Shown piece after piece: positions 50,224 through 58,480 of a DNA stretch of 64,000 nt (position 1 is the stretch's first letter; each line of letters begins with the position of its first letter). The notes under the pieces were generated by a model, which was not told the DNA's origin, made no database searches, and saw nothing but the letters and a program-made list of their open reading frames with translations. Source of the DNA: a candidate division NC10 bacterium CSP1-5 (GTDB lineage: Bacteria > Methylomirabilota > Methylomirabilia > Methylomirabilales > CSP1-5); contig LDXR01000006.1 of assembly GCA_001443495.1 (NCBI GenBank), positions 75,059 to 139,058 on the forward strand. The letters are read 5' to 3'. A program made the position numbers and the translations under genes.

Positions 50224-50865
50224 TCACGCGAGCCGGAGACACGCGCACCGCTCTTCGGTGAGACCGATGAGGACCTGGATCGCGGGGGGAACGGGCGCGG
50301 TCTTCGCGAGAAAGTGCCGGATGTAGAGTGCCGTCGCCCTCTTGTTCCCTTCGAGGATCGTGCAGATCCTACCCGTGGGCCGCCCCATCAGGATGAATTG
50401 GTTCTGGATCTCGACCTCTGGCAACCGGTCTCGGATCTGGAGAACATTCGTGATCACTGCGCGGGCCTCGTGGGCCCAGCGACCGGTCGCCTTGGCCGGG
50501 ACGATGCCGCGGGCGATGACGGTCGCCGCCGCTGACAGTCGCCCTGTGGCGAGGGAGAGAAGGGTCCAGGTCGGATAGTTGATGACCCGGAGCCTTCGAA
50601 ATTCCTGAGGGGGGATCACGGCCCGCCACCATTCTGTCCGGTGCGGAAGACCTCCCCAGAGGTCTCCCCGGTGAAGCTGGAGCACCTGGTGGCGCAGACG
50701 ATTCTCTCGGACGCTGGTCAGGATCGGCCTCTGGATCAGACGCGGGGAGAGATTGAGGCGCTTCAGGGCTGCAATGAGCCGGGGACGAAAGCGGGGCGAG
50801 GAAAGCTCTGCCTTGAGCCAGCAGGCGGCGACGAGATCGGGGCTCACCCGTTCCAGGAACGTCAT
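50224..50865 (-). CDS. Protein of unknown function with ParB/Srx-like EGNKR motif
   Basis: A 213-residue protein I do not recognise. The C-terminal part has ILMGRPTGRICTILEGNKR followed by ATALYIRHFL, similar in shape to the (E/D)GNHR-AxA motif of the ParB/sulfiredoxin nuclease-like fold. The middle is Arg-rich and helical, with an aromatic RTEWWRAVIPPQEFRRLRV stretch. No signal or membrane helix is present. It is followed by an SDR gene on the same strand, separated by 19 bp. Confidence 0.55.
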   Translation of the reverse strand: MTFLERVSPDLVAACWLKAELSSPRFRPRLIAALKRLNLSPRLIQRPILTSVRENRLRHQVLQLHRGDLWGGLPHRTEWWRAVIPPQEFRRLRVINYPTWTLLSLATGRLSAAATVIARGIVPAKATGRWAHEARAVITNVLQIRDRLPEVEIQNQFILMGRPTGRICTILEGNKRATALYIRHFLAKTAPVPPAIQVLIGLTEERCACLRLA

Positions 50866-50884
50866 ACCGGCTCGTGTGTCCTGC

Positions 50885-51601
50885 TCAGCGCCGCCGGGGC
50901 TTGGCAGGGCGCATTTCGATCCGGGTGCTCATCGTGCGCGGCGGTGATTGCAGCAGGTAGACGACCATGTCCGCGATGTGCTCGGGGAGAATCGCCCATC
51001 CCGATCTCTCGGTGCCCCCGGTGGAGAAATCCGTCTCGACACTGCCGGGCATGATGTGACTCACCCGGATCCCATCGTACCGAATCTCCTGGAACAGGGC
51101 CTCGCTGAACCCGAGGAGACCGAACTTGGAGGCGTTGTACGCAGCCATCGTCGGGTGGGCGTTCGCACCGGCGAGAGAGCCGATGTTAATAATGTAGCCA
51201 CCCCCACGGCTCCGCATTTTCGGAATGGCCTCGTGGCAGCAGTAGAAGACCCCGGTCAGATTGGTGTCGATGATCTCCTGCCACTCCTCGGGCTTGAGAT
51301 CGGTGACGGGGGCTGTGGTGGAGACACCGGCGTTGTTCACCAGGATGTCCAGGCCTCCGAACTCGCGGACGGCGAAGTCCATCAGCCGCTGAACCTGGCG
51401 GTACTCCCGAACATCGCAGGCAACTCCCGCCACCTTTCCCTTTTCCCGCCGCCGGCACTCCTTCACCGCCTGATCGACGTCGTGTTGGCGGCGGGAGGAG
51501 ATGACGACGGCGATGCCTTGATCGATCAGGGCCTCTGCGATGGCCCGGCCAATCCCGCGCGTGCTCCCGGTTACCACCGCAACCTTTCCCTGTAGCGACA
51601 T
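50885..51601 (-). CDS. Short-chain dehydrogenase/reductase
   Basis: A 238-residue classical SDR. The NAD(P) loop is TGSTRGIGRAIA, followed by LVNNAG and the catalytic Ser/Tyr/Lys set (NIGSLAG, then YNASK). The basic residues SSRR after the second strand favour NADP(H). Substrate unknown. The C-terminus is rich in Arg. Codon use and GC content look like the neighbours. Confidence 0.85.
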   Translation of the reverse strand: MSLQGKVAVVTGSTRGIGRAIAEALIDQGIAVVISSRRQHDVDQAVKECRRREKGKVAGVACDVREYRQVQRLMDFAVREFGGLDILVNNAGVSTTAPVTDLKPEEWQEIIDTNLTGVFYCCHEAIPKMRSRGGGYIINIGSLAGANAHPTMAAYNASKFGLLGFSEALFQEIRYDGIRVSHIMPGSVETDFSTGGTERSGWAILPEHIADMVVYLLQSPPRTMSTRIEMRPAKPRRR

Positions 51602-51632
51602 GTCTTCTCCCCCGATATCCGACGAAACGGGT

Positions 51633-51686
51633 ATTAGGTTTTGGGTTTCAGGTTTTCGGTCCCCAACACCGAATACCCGACACCCA
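51633..51686. repeat. Degenerate phrase repeat, inverted arms (GGTTTTGGGTTTCAGG type)
   Basis: The left arm (51633-51662) is made of GGTTT/GGGTT words and the right arm (51664-51686) carries the complement (CCGAATACCCGACACCC). It lies in the 243-bp gap between the SDR and the PilZ gene. The rest of that gap shows no gene. Confidence 0.5.
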
Positions 51687-51844
51687 GAGACCGACTATAG
51701 CCTGGATGGGAAATTTTGGCAAATCCATGAGCGATATCAGCCATTTTGTCCTGGACAGTGTCGGTGGCGGGATAGTTCCAAAGAGGGTCGCGCGCGGCCC
51801 CATAAGCGAGCATCGGCATCGATCCGGGGAGAGGAAGAAACGAA

Positions 51845-52552
51845 CTAATGGGAAGGTGTCGTCGGTGGGGAGGAATCCAGCGCGAGAGACATCTCACTGC
51901 ACAGGCGGTCGACGAGGGCGTCGATCAACGCCCCCTCTGCTGGCTTGGGGTCGAGGAACTGGACCCCCATCCCGCTTGTGGTTTCTGGCTTTGTCTCGTC
52001 CCTGTGCATCCACGCGACCCGGGCGAGCATCGAAAAGGTGTGCGAGAGGTTCGGCAAGTTGAAGGTGAGCGCAACCTGCGATCCTGGCGGTGCGGGCTCC
52101 CGTGTCGCGACGAACATCCCGCCCCGGCTCAGGTTAGTGCAGGTCCCGTGGCCCGCCGTCCCCGCCTGTCCGTACTCGACGGGGAATCGAATCGGGACCC
52201 GGGCGTAAGCCTGCCGCTCGCCACGATACACCCACTGTTTGACGAGGGCCGGATCGACCGGTTGTTCGAAGAGGACTCCGTGGGCCACCCTGGTCCCCGC
52301 CGGGGTCGGCGTCCCCTGGTCAGCCCAGACGACATGGGCCCGCAATGGGTCTCCCTGAGCGACCCGGACCGTCATCGGCGTCCTGAGCGGCAGGGTTTCT
52401 GGCATCAGAATTTCGAGGCCCGCGGCGCTGACGAACCGCGTCTTGCCGACGATGAGTCTCGCCGAGGGCCGCCCGGAGATCGGGGCAGCGCACTCCACAG
52501 GCAGATAGGCCTCAAACCGGGGGTAGTCGGCGTGGGTTATGTCGGTGGTCAT
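51845..52552 (-). CDS. PilZ-domain protein, two-domain type
   Basis: A 235-residue cytoplasmic protein with a degenerate N-terminal PilZ-like half and a complete C-terminal PilZ domain: RVPIRFPVEY and NLSRGGMFVATREP, then FSMLARVAWMHRDE. It has the same architecture as the protein at 5418 but is only distantly similar. It probably binds cyclic di-GMP. It is transcribed divergently from glnB copy 2, with 94 bp between them. Confidence 0.8.
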   Translation of the reverse strand: MTTDITHADYPRFEAYLPVECAAPISGRPSARLIVGKTRFVSAAGLEILMPETLPLRTPMTVRVAQGDPLRAHVVWADQGTPTPAGTRVAHGVLFEQPVDPALVKQWVYRGERQAYARVPIRFPVEYGQAGTAGHGTCTNLSRGGMFVATREPAPPGSQVALTFNLPNLSHTFSMLARVAWMHRDETKPETTSGMGVQFLDPKPAEGALIDALVDRLCSEMSLALDSSPPTTPSH

Positions 52553-52643
52553 GAGTCGCCTCCACGACTATTTATTCCAACTGTAGTCGCAAGGATCGTG
52601 CCAACCTTCCCTTTACAATCGCCCCGGAGTGTGTTACGGATAG

Positions 52644-53000
<357 letters not shown>

Positions 53001-53029
53001 TCGGCGTGCGGGCATGACCGCCTCGCTTG

Positions 53030-53200
53030 CTTGACGTCCCCCTCGCTGGCTTTCCCGATCTTCCTCACCCTTGCCGTTTCACGCCGAACACCCAGGGTGT
53101 CACCTTTACCCCGGATAGCCAGTACATCCTGGTCCAGAATTACGTCGAGCAGGAGCTGGCGGCGTACAAGGTGAGTGGGAAGGGGCACGAGCAGGCGAGT
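53030..53200 (+). pseudogene. Remnant of a beta-propeller (YVTN/WD-like) protein
   Basis: The plus-strand translation contains GVTFTPDSQYILVQNYVEQE followed by LAAYKVSGKG, which is the last blade of a lactonase/YVTN-type beta-propeller. There is no start codon or earlier blade: upstream lies only the end of glnB. The frame runs into the 3' end of the convergent trmI gene. It looks like the tail of a deleted gene. Confidence 0.55.
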
Positions 53201-53985
53201 TACGCGGGGCTGAGGCGGCGGGCGATGATGAAGAAGCCGGTGTGGGCGACCATGCGCAGCGCCGGCCGCACGCTGAGTCCCTGGATGCGCCAGGGACGAT
53301 GGACTGTTTCGAAGACCTCCTGAAGCTGTAACCGCGGCTCATTCTCGATCGCAGCGGCCATCTGCTGCACCTGCGGGACCGTCGGGAAGAAGGCAACGAG
53401 CAACCCTCCGGGTCTCAAGGCCTGGGCTGCATCCTTGACTGCCCGCCAGCCCTCCGCCAGATCCAGCACCACCCGATCCACTGAGGTCTCCTCGATCCCC
53501 TCATAGATATCTTTGTGCTTCAACAGCCAATGCGGGACCTTCCCTAAGAAGGCCTCGACGTTCGCCCTGGCCTGCCGCAGGAAATCCTCACGAACCTCAT
53601 AGGTGATGACCTGTCCCTTCTCCCCGACCGCCTGAAGGAGGCCGATGGTGAGCGCGCCCGAGCCACCGCCCCCCTCGACGACGGTGGCGCCCGGAAAGAT
53701 GTCCCCCCAGATCAGGACGGTCGCGATGTCCTTCGGGTAGAGGACCTGGGCACCCCGCTTCATCTTGAGGACGTATTCGGCAAAGGTGGGGCGGAAAGCG
53801 ACAAAGAGGGCCCCTCCGGACGAGCGCAGGACAGCCCCTTCCTCGCGGCCGATGATCTCGCTGTGGGGGATCGTCCCGAGGTGAGTCGAGAACTTATCGT
53901 GAGGCCGGAGTGTGCAAAGGTACTTGCGCCCTTTCGGATCAATCATCAGAACCTTCTCGCCGGCCTCCAAGGGTCCGCCTCGCAT
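53200..53985 (-). CDS. trmI: tRNA (adenine-N1)-methyltransferase TrmI
   Basis: A 261-residue SAM-dependent enzyme that makes m1A58 in the tRNA T-loop. It has an N-terminal beta domain (residues ~1-70) and a Rossmann methyltransferase domain with VVEGGGGSGALTIGLL as the SAM loop and VDRVVLDLAEGW as motif IV. YPKDIATVLIWGDIFPG is a TrmI hallmark. ATG 53985 has AGGAGG upstream on the minus strand. m1A58 and the s2-modified U54 made by the TtuA pathway are both T-loop changes; the two genes are near each other. Confidence 0.92.
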   Translation of the reverse strand: MRGGPLEAGEKVLMIDPKGRKYLCTLRPHDKFSTHLGTIPHSEIIGREEGAVLRSSGGALFVAFRPTFAEYVLKMKRGAQVLYPKDIATVLIWGDIFPGATVVEGGGGSGALTIGLLQAVGEKGQVITYEVREDFLRQARANVEAFLGKVPHWLLKHKDIYEGIEETSVDRVVLDLAEGWRAVKDAAQALRPGGLLVAFFPTVPQVQQMAAAIENEPRLQLQEVFETVHRPWRIQGLSVRPALRMVAHTGFFIIARRLSPA

Positions 53986-54048
53986 GACCTGCCTCCTCGG
54001 GAATCACTGTATCACAGCAGCACGATGGCCGAACAGCGCGCGTCAGCC

Positions 54049-55020
54049 TCACTTCGCCAGCACGCGGATCAGCTTCAACAGGCGAAGGTCCAAAGGCTTC
54101 TGCTTTCCGACGACCTCGGCTAAGGGGGTCATGGTGACCTCTCCTTTGATGAAGCCGACCAGCATCCCGTGTTCCCCCCGGTCAAGGGCTTCAGTCGCGC
54201 CGGCACCTAGTCGGGTGGCGAGGGTCCGGTCAAAGGCCCCCGGGGCCCCACCGCGCTGGACGTGACCCAGGGTCGTCGCCCGTAGCTCGAATCCGAGGGT
54301 ATCCTGATGCTCTCGAAAGTGGGCGGCCATGGCTGCGGCATTATACTTGGCCCCTTCGGCCACGACGACCAGGGCATTGCGCTTTCCCCGCTCGTAGGCC
54401 GTCCGTAGGTCGTCGGCCACGGCATCGGGATCGGTCTCCACCTCGGGGATCACGACCGCGTCGGCGCCGCCGGCGAGGCCGGCCATCAATGCCAGGTATC
54501 CGCAGTCGCGCCCCATGACCTCGACCAGGAACGCCCGCTGGTGCGAGGAGGCCGTCGTCTTCAGGCGATCGACGGCCTCGAGGGCGATGTTCAAGGCGGT
54601 GTCCACGCCGATCGAGATGTCCGAACCGTACAGGTCATTGTCGATAGTCGAGGCCACCCCCACCACCGGAAAGCCCATCTGGGACAGCTTGTACGCGCCG
54701 GCCTGAGAGCCATTCCCTCCGATGACGACCAGGGCGTCGATCCCGCGATCCGCGAGGTGGGCGAGGGCTTTTTCGCGGCCGGACTCCCGCTCGAACTCCG
54801 GACTCCGGGTGGTCCCCAGGAACGTCCCCCCTTGCTGCAGGATGCCGCCCACGTCGCGGGCGGTGAGCGGCGTCATCTCGCCTACGATCAGCCCGGCGTA
54901 GCCCTGCCGAACGCCAAAGATCTCCCATCCGCGATACAGGCCGGTCCGGACAACCGCCCGAATCGCGGCGTTCATGCCGGGCGCGTCCCCGCCACTCGTG
55001 AGCACCGCAATCCGTTTCAT
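54049..55020 (-). CDS. pfkA: 6-phosphofructokinase
   Basis: A 323-residue glycolytic enzyme that phosphorylates fructose-6-P. It has LTSGGDAPGMNAAIR for ATP, TIDNDL (catalytic Asp) and EVMGRDCGYLA (substrate). The Mg/ATP motif, GGDGS in E. coli PfkA, is GGNGSQAGA here, with Asn at the Mg-binding Asp position. The Gly after it suggests ATP, not pyrophosphate, as phosphoryl donor, but this is not certain. ATG 55020 has GAGGA eight bases upstream; a longer upstream frame has no homology. Confidence 0.92.
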   Translation of the reverse strand: MKRIAVLTSGGDAPGMNAAIRAVVRTGLYRGWEIFGVRQGYAGLIVGEMTPLTARDVGGILQQGGTFLGTTRSPEFERESGREKALAHLADRGIDALVVIGGNGSQAGAYKLSQMGFPVVGVASTIDNDLYGSDISIGVDTALNIALEAVDRLKTTASSHQRAFLVEVMGRDCGYLALMAGLAGGADAVVIPEVETDPDAVADDLRTAYERGKRNALVVVAEGAKYNAAAMAAHFREHQDTLGFELRATTLGHVQRGGAPGAFDRTLATRLGAGATEALDRGEHGMLVGFIKGEVTMTPLAEVVGKQKPLDLRLLKLIRVLAK

Positions 55021-55175
55021 GATCTGCTTCCTCGTCGGGCACCCCGGTGGAACATTCTCTCTCCTCCGCTGTCTCCGGGCTTCGTGCCCTCTTCCGGTCA
55101 TCTCCGGCTGTACTTATCATGCCCCGAATGGCCGCCGGTGTCAAAAAACAGTCTACCCGTCACGGCAAAGAGGGG

Positions 55176-55220
55176 ACAGGAGGTACAGGAGGTGCAGGGG
55201 GTGCACAAGGTGCAGGGAAA
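55176..55220. repeat. Five direct 9-mer repeats (ACAGGAGGT type)
   Basis: ACAGGAGGT, ACAGGAGGT, GCAGGGGGT, GCACAAGGT, GCAGGGAAA in a row (55176-55220), between pfkA and ttuA, which are both read on the minus strand. This is a direct-repeat member of the short-period intergenic family. Confidence 0.55.
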
Positions 55221-55223
55221 GCT

Positions 55224-56147
55224 TCACCGACTCCGCGCCGCCGCCGTGCGCCGGGCCAGATCCATCATCCGGCAATAGGCGCACGTCTCGGTCGTGGTGG
55301 TCTGGCCGCAGGCCTCGCACTCCTTCAGTTCGACCCCACCCGTTTGGGCGGCGAGGAAGGCCGGGCGACCCTTCTTGAGGAAGCCAAAGTAAAAGCTCTG
55401 CTTTGCCCCCGGCGAGGCGTGCTCGAGCTGGTTAAGCAGGTCCTTGTAAAATAAGGAGGTCGCACCGACCGCGTTCGGGCACTCGTCGTCGTGGTAGTCG
55501 ATTCCTCGGAGCATGGCATAGGCCAAGGTCTCTCGCTCGGTGAGGCGGATCAGGGGCTTGACTGTCTTGGCCAACTTGGGATGGGTGGCCTCGAGCGCGG
55601 GTCCCATCCGGCCGAGCTGCGGCGTCTGCCAGTGGAGCAGGTTGCCCAGGAGGGTTGCGGCGGCATCGTCGAGGTTGTGTCCGGTGGCCAGCACCGAAAA
55701 GCCTCCCTCAAGGGCCGTCCGGTTCATCAGGTACCGCTTGCTGAGGCCGCACGCCGAGCACGGCACGCGCCGCGTGTATTGGGCCAGCTCCGGGATCGAG
55801 AAGTCGTACTCCTCCTTGACGTCGGTGGCGATGAGGGGCAGTCCATGTTTGGCAGCGTATGCCTCGGCCGTCCCGCGTGCCTGGGGTGAGTAGTGGTCGA
55901 TGCCGAGGACGATGTGGAACCCGGTCGTGTCATAGCCCAAACGGCGCAGGACCTCCCACAGGGTCAGACTGTCTTTCCCGCCGGAGACGGCCACGAGGAC
56001 CCGGTCGTCCTTCGAGAGCATCTTGTCGCTCTCGATGGTCCTCTCGACCTGCCGCTCTATGTGAGTAATGAAGCAGTCCTTGCAGAAGGCCGCATTATGC
56101 CGCCTCATATCGATGACCGCCTTGCCGGGACACGTCTTACACTTCAT
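55224..56147 (-). CDS. ttuA: TtuA/TtcA-family tRNA 2-thiolation enzyme
   Basis: A 307-residue ATP-dependent tRNA sulfurtransferase. The PP-loop is VAVSGGKDSLTLW; the Fe-S cysteines are in RVPCSACGLSKR, with a third in the later DECPNAVG. Two zinc fingers frame the protein, N-terminal (CKTC, CKDC) and C-terminal (CEACG, CAYC), which is the TtuA architecture and not the shorter TtcA. TtuA makes the 2-thio group of s2T54 in thermophile tRNA. It overlaps the small sulfur-carrier gene by 11 bp, supporting the pairing. Confidence 0.88.
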   Translation of the reverse strand: MKCKTCPGKAVIDMRRHNAAFCKDCFITHIERQVERTIESDKMLSKDDRVLVAVSGGKDSLTLWEVLRRLGYDTTGFHIVLGIDHYSPQARGTAEAYAAKHGLPLIATDVKEEYDFSIPELAQYTRRVPCSACGLSKRYLMNRTALEGGFSVLATGHNLDDAAATLLGNLLHWQTPQLGRMGPALEATHPKLAKTVKPLIRLTERETLAYAMLRGIDYHDDECPNAVGATSLFYKDLLNQLEHASPGAKQSFYFGFLKKGRPAFLAAQTGGVELKECEACGQTTTTETCAYCRMMDLARRTAAARSR

Positions 56148-56346
56148 GGGCCGATCCTCCCGAGATGGCCGGGACCACCTCGACGGTCTCCTCATCCTTG
56201 ACAAGCTCGTCCGGGGTGAGCAACTCGTCGCCCCGGACGACCAGGACAGACTCCGGATTGATTTTGAGTTCCTGGAGCAGATCCCGCACCCGCCGGCTGC
56301 CGGGCATCTCGACCTCGCGGCGGGGGCGGCGAATGATAACCTTCAT
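56137..56346 (-). CDS. ttuB: TtuB/MoaD/ThiS-like ubiquitin-fold sulfur carrier
   Basis: A 69-residue beta-grasp protein. It has the family layout with VRDLLQELKINPESVLVVRG and a C-terminal Gly-Gly (AISGG). Working sulfur carriers end at this Gly-Gly, which is adenylated and thiocarboxylated. Here five more residues (SAHEV) follow, so the protein would need trimming or the tail is an effect of the 11-bp overlap with ttuA. It is the sulfur donor expected for TtuA. Confidence 0.8.
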   Translation of the reverse strand: MKVIIRRPRREVEMPGSRRVRDLLQELKINPESVLVVRGDELLTPDELVKDEETVEVVPAISGGSAHEV

Positions 56347-56423
56347 GCGCAGGCTCCATGTATAGATGATGCACGCTTACTCTATCAGGAATCGCCAGGC
56401 CTTTCAACCCGGCCGGGCTGCGG

Positions 56424-56696
56424 TTAGAAGCCGGCCGCATGCAGGGCCCGCATGATCTCCTCGATCGCGATCTTGGTCTTCCGGTAGGTGATCCGCGCTG
56501 CGCGCCGCTCCAAGTCCACGTGGATCTCAATCACGCCCGGGAGGCCACGGAGGGCCTCCGCCACCTGGGCCGCATCGCCTTCGGATTTCATCTGGGCCAT
56601 ATGAATCGTGGCCTGCCCCAGCACGCGGCGTCGCAGGAGGCGGACAAGCAGTAGCACGAAAAATGCCACGATCGTCGCCACAACCACCCACTTCAT
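56424..56696 (-). CDS. Membrane-anchored HMA-like small protein
   Basis: A 90-residue protein with one N-terminal membrane helix (VVVATIVAFFVLLLVRLL) and a cytoplasmic ferredoxin-like HMA fold (VAEALRGLPGVIEIHVDLERR). The CxxC metal motif of true HMA domains is missing (MAQMKSEGD occupies the strand before helix 1), so it may not bind metal. ATG 56696 has a G-rich leader. A decayed second copy of its central part lies at 57.9 kb. Confidence 0.65.
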   Translation of the reverse strand: MKWVVVATIVAFFVLLLVRLLRRRVLGQATIHMAQMKSEGDAAQVAEALRGLPGVIEIHVDLERRAARITYRKTKIAIEEIMRALHAAGF

Positions 56697-56791
56697 CCGC
56701 TTGCCCCCCTGTCGGCCATCCGGGTACAGTAACGAATGTGCTCTCCCAAGTCCAGGATCAATCCGGCTGCTCCCTAGCCGCAAATTTCCCA

Positions 56792-56819
56792 TTGACAGGC
56801 AAGCATGCAGACCTAAATT
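56792..56819 (+). promoter_or_regulatory. Predicted sigma-70 promoter
   Basis: TTGACA (56792-56797), 16-bp spacer, TAAATT (56814-56819) in the 300-bp divergent gap between the HMA gene and the small zinc-ribbon gene. The leader to the next start would be about 170 nt. No other feature was seen in this gap. Confidence 0.5.
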
Positions 56820-56996
56820 TAAGAGTAGAAGGGGGAGTTTTCCACCAAGGATCCTGGCTTCACCGCCACAAGCGGCCGCAAAGACCCCGCTAGACTTCCC
56901 TCCGGCAGTCAAGCCTCCCCTCCAGTTCATAAACGAGAGGCGCGAAGCCTTTTGTCTTTGCCCTTTACGGGACCGGGCCAAGAGGAGGTGACAAAG

Positions 56997-57176
56997 ATGG
57001 TGCGCGCACCGAGCTGCTCCACATGCGGATCCTTCCTCACAGGCTTCGAACTGGACAAAGAACTGAATTTCTTCATCCACTTCTGCCCTGACTGCAGAAG
57101 TGCGGAAGAGAAGACTGCTCGGCTCAAAGTGCAAGAGGAGGTCGCCGAGGGTGAGGTGGTAGAGGAGGCGGCCTAG
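56997..57176 (+). CDS. Small zinc-ribbon protein
   Basis: A 59-residue cytoplasmic protein with two CxxC pairs (CSTCG and CPDC) separated by FLTGFELDKELNFFIHF, a compact zinc ribbon, and a Glu/Val-rich C-terminal helix. ATG 56997 has AAGAGGAGG eight bases upstream, an excellent site. A terminator follows 58 bp after the stop, so this is a single-gene transcript. Function unknown. Confidence 0.65.
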   Translation: MVRAPSCSTCGSFLTGFELDKELNFFIHFCPDCRSAEEKTARLKVQEEVAEGEVVEEAA

Positions 57177-57233
57177 CCTCTCGCAGGTGACAGACAGAGT
57201 CTACGGGCCCGGTCCCTCCAATTCTCGAATGCA

Positions 57234-57262
57234 GGGTCGCCAGCAATGGCGGCCCGTTTTTT
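57234..57262 (+). terminator. Rho-independent terminator
   Basis: GGGTCGCCA pairs with TGGCGGCCC around a GCAA tetraloop (one G-T pair), followed by G and six T. It ends the small zinc-ribbon transcript. Confidence 0.85.
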
Positions 57263-57504
57263 CTGAGCCAGCTTGCCCGACTGCTGCGGTATCATAACCC
57301 GGTGAAGCTCGCAGTCCTAGAGTCGTTCCGAGAGCACCCGGAGGCACGCGGTCCGTTAACGAAGACGTCTACCGAAGTTCAAGACAGAGCCTATTGTGCT
57401 AGGAGGCCCGAAAATTGCAAGTACGCTCCCTGGGGACCCCAGACCAAGTGATATGAAGGTGGGGATCACGGTGTCTGGATCAGCACGCAAAGGGGGGACG
57501 TCAG
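57263..57504. other. Intergenic stretch without recognised features
   Basis: This follows the terminator at 57234-57262. Short frames occur on both strands, but none has a ribosome-binding site with a convincing protein. No repeat of the phrase type was seen. Confidence 0.5.
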
Positions 57505-57831
57505 ATGCACAGGAAGCTTTCTCGGTTGACAAAGGCTGGAATAATGCTGGCAATCGTCCTTCTCCTTGGGACGGTTGCTTTGCAACTGAAGGGTCCGAAA
57601 TTACTCAAAGGTGACCTTTGGACTGAAGAAGAACTCAGGGCGAAGATAACCCGCGTGGACACCTCAAAGCCGGAGGAGGTGTATCTTGTAACGGAGATCT
57701 TGTTCCAACATCAGAAGGTCCAGGAAGGATTCAATCGCCTGCTCCTCCAGTTGAACACCTTGTGGTCGACCATCTTACTCTTGTCCCTCATCATCGAGTG
57801 CCTCCGCCGCACGACGGTAAGGCCCGGATGA
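57505..57831 (+). CDS. Small membrane protein of unknown function
   Basis: A 108-residue predicted protein with two hydrophobic helices (residues ~12-28 and ~85-100) flanking a charged helical middle (LWTEEELRAKITRVDTSKPE) that may lie in the periplasm. The start ATG 57505 has a G-rich stretch upstream. No family was recognised. Base composition is lower in GC than the hopanoid genes. The coding call rests on the coherent two-helix layout only. Confidence 0.45.
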   Translation: MHRKLSRLTKAGIMLAIVLLLGTVALQLKGPKLLKGDLWTEEELRAKITRVDTSKPEEVYLVTEILFQHQKVQEGFNRLLLQLNTLWSTILLLSLIIECLRRTTVRPG

Positions 57832-57911
57832 GTGGCTATACGATAGAATGTGTCGACAAACGATTCGAGCTATTCCCGATTTGACCCCATGCCCGCTTGA
57901 GTCAGCGCCCG

Positions 57912-57958
57912 ACTTTGCCCACCTGGACGGCGTCGACCTCGGACTTCATCTGGGCCAT
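57912..57958 (-). pseudogene. Remnant copy of the HMA-like gene
   Basis: The minus-strand translation gives MAQMKSEVDAVQVGKV, close to MAQMKSEGDAAQVAEA of the gene at 56424-56696. DNA identity is high over about 45 bases, from CACCTGG to CATCTGGGCCAT on the plus strand, and then lost on both sides. It is a decayed duplicate about 1.3 kb from the intact gene. Confidence 0.55.
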
Positions 57959-58072
57959 AACCGAGCGAGCTGAACCTGCGCCATAGCTCTGTTGCAGCAC
58001 CTAGGCCGTACTGCGTGTGACGGTGGTTGCCCAGTGATTCCGAGTTGAGTATGCTTGGGGTGGCCCATCGCA

Positions 58073-58312
58073 ATGGTGCTCTCACGCAAGGCCCAGAAAG
58101 GATCCTCATTCGCCATGCTCTGGCCGCTCCTGAACGTCTGGACCGGCGTTTTCCTCCTTGCCCTTGCCTTCAAGCCCGAATGGTTTTCAATGGATTTAAA
58201 GAGGGAACTGGCCAAGAGGCCAAAGCATGTGACTGTCCTGAAGTGGGCCGGGGCTATCGTCCTCGTTGTTGGTCTATTCGAGCTCCTTGGTCGGCTCCTC
58301 GGCTTCCTGTGA
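58073..58312 (+). CDS. Small membrane protein of unknown function
   Basis: A 79-residue frame with two hydrophobic helices (LWPLLNVWTGVFLLALAF and WAGAIVLVVGLFELLGRLL) joined by a basic loop. Starts at TTG 58055 or ATG 58073 are both possible and neither has a clear ribosome-binding site. No family was recognised; the call rests on the paired helices. Confidence 0.4.
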   Translation: MVLSRKAQKGSSFAMLWPLLNVWTGVFLLALAFKPEWFSMDLKRELAKRPKHVTVLKWAGAIVLVVGLFELLGRLLGFL

Positions 58313-58444
58313 AGATGCCAACTCCTTAAGCGTCGAGGTGGGGTCCGTGGATGATTCTATTCAGCCCATTAAGTCTTTCGGCGTCCACCCAGAGTTCAGG
58401 TCCCTAGTTGTTCTCCGGCCGCGATCCAACTGAGAATTCCTTCC

Positions 58445-58473
58445 TTGCCAGGCGGCGCGAATGCGGCTATATT
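58445..58473 (+). promoter_or_regulatory. Promoter of rnpB
   Basis: TTGCCA (58445-58450), 17-bp spacer, TATATT (58468-58473). The transcript would start at about 58480, exactly at the base of the P1 stem of the RNase P RNA. Confidence 0.75.
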
Positions 58474-58480
58474 TGTTCCT

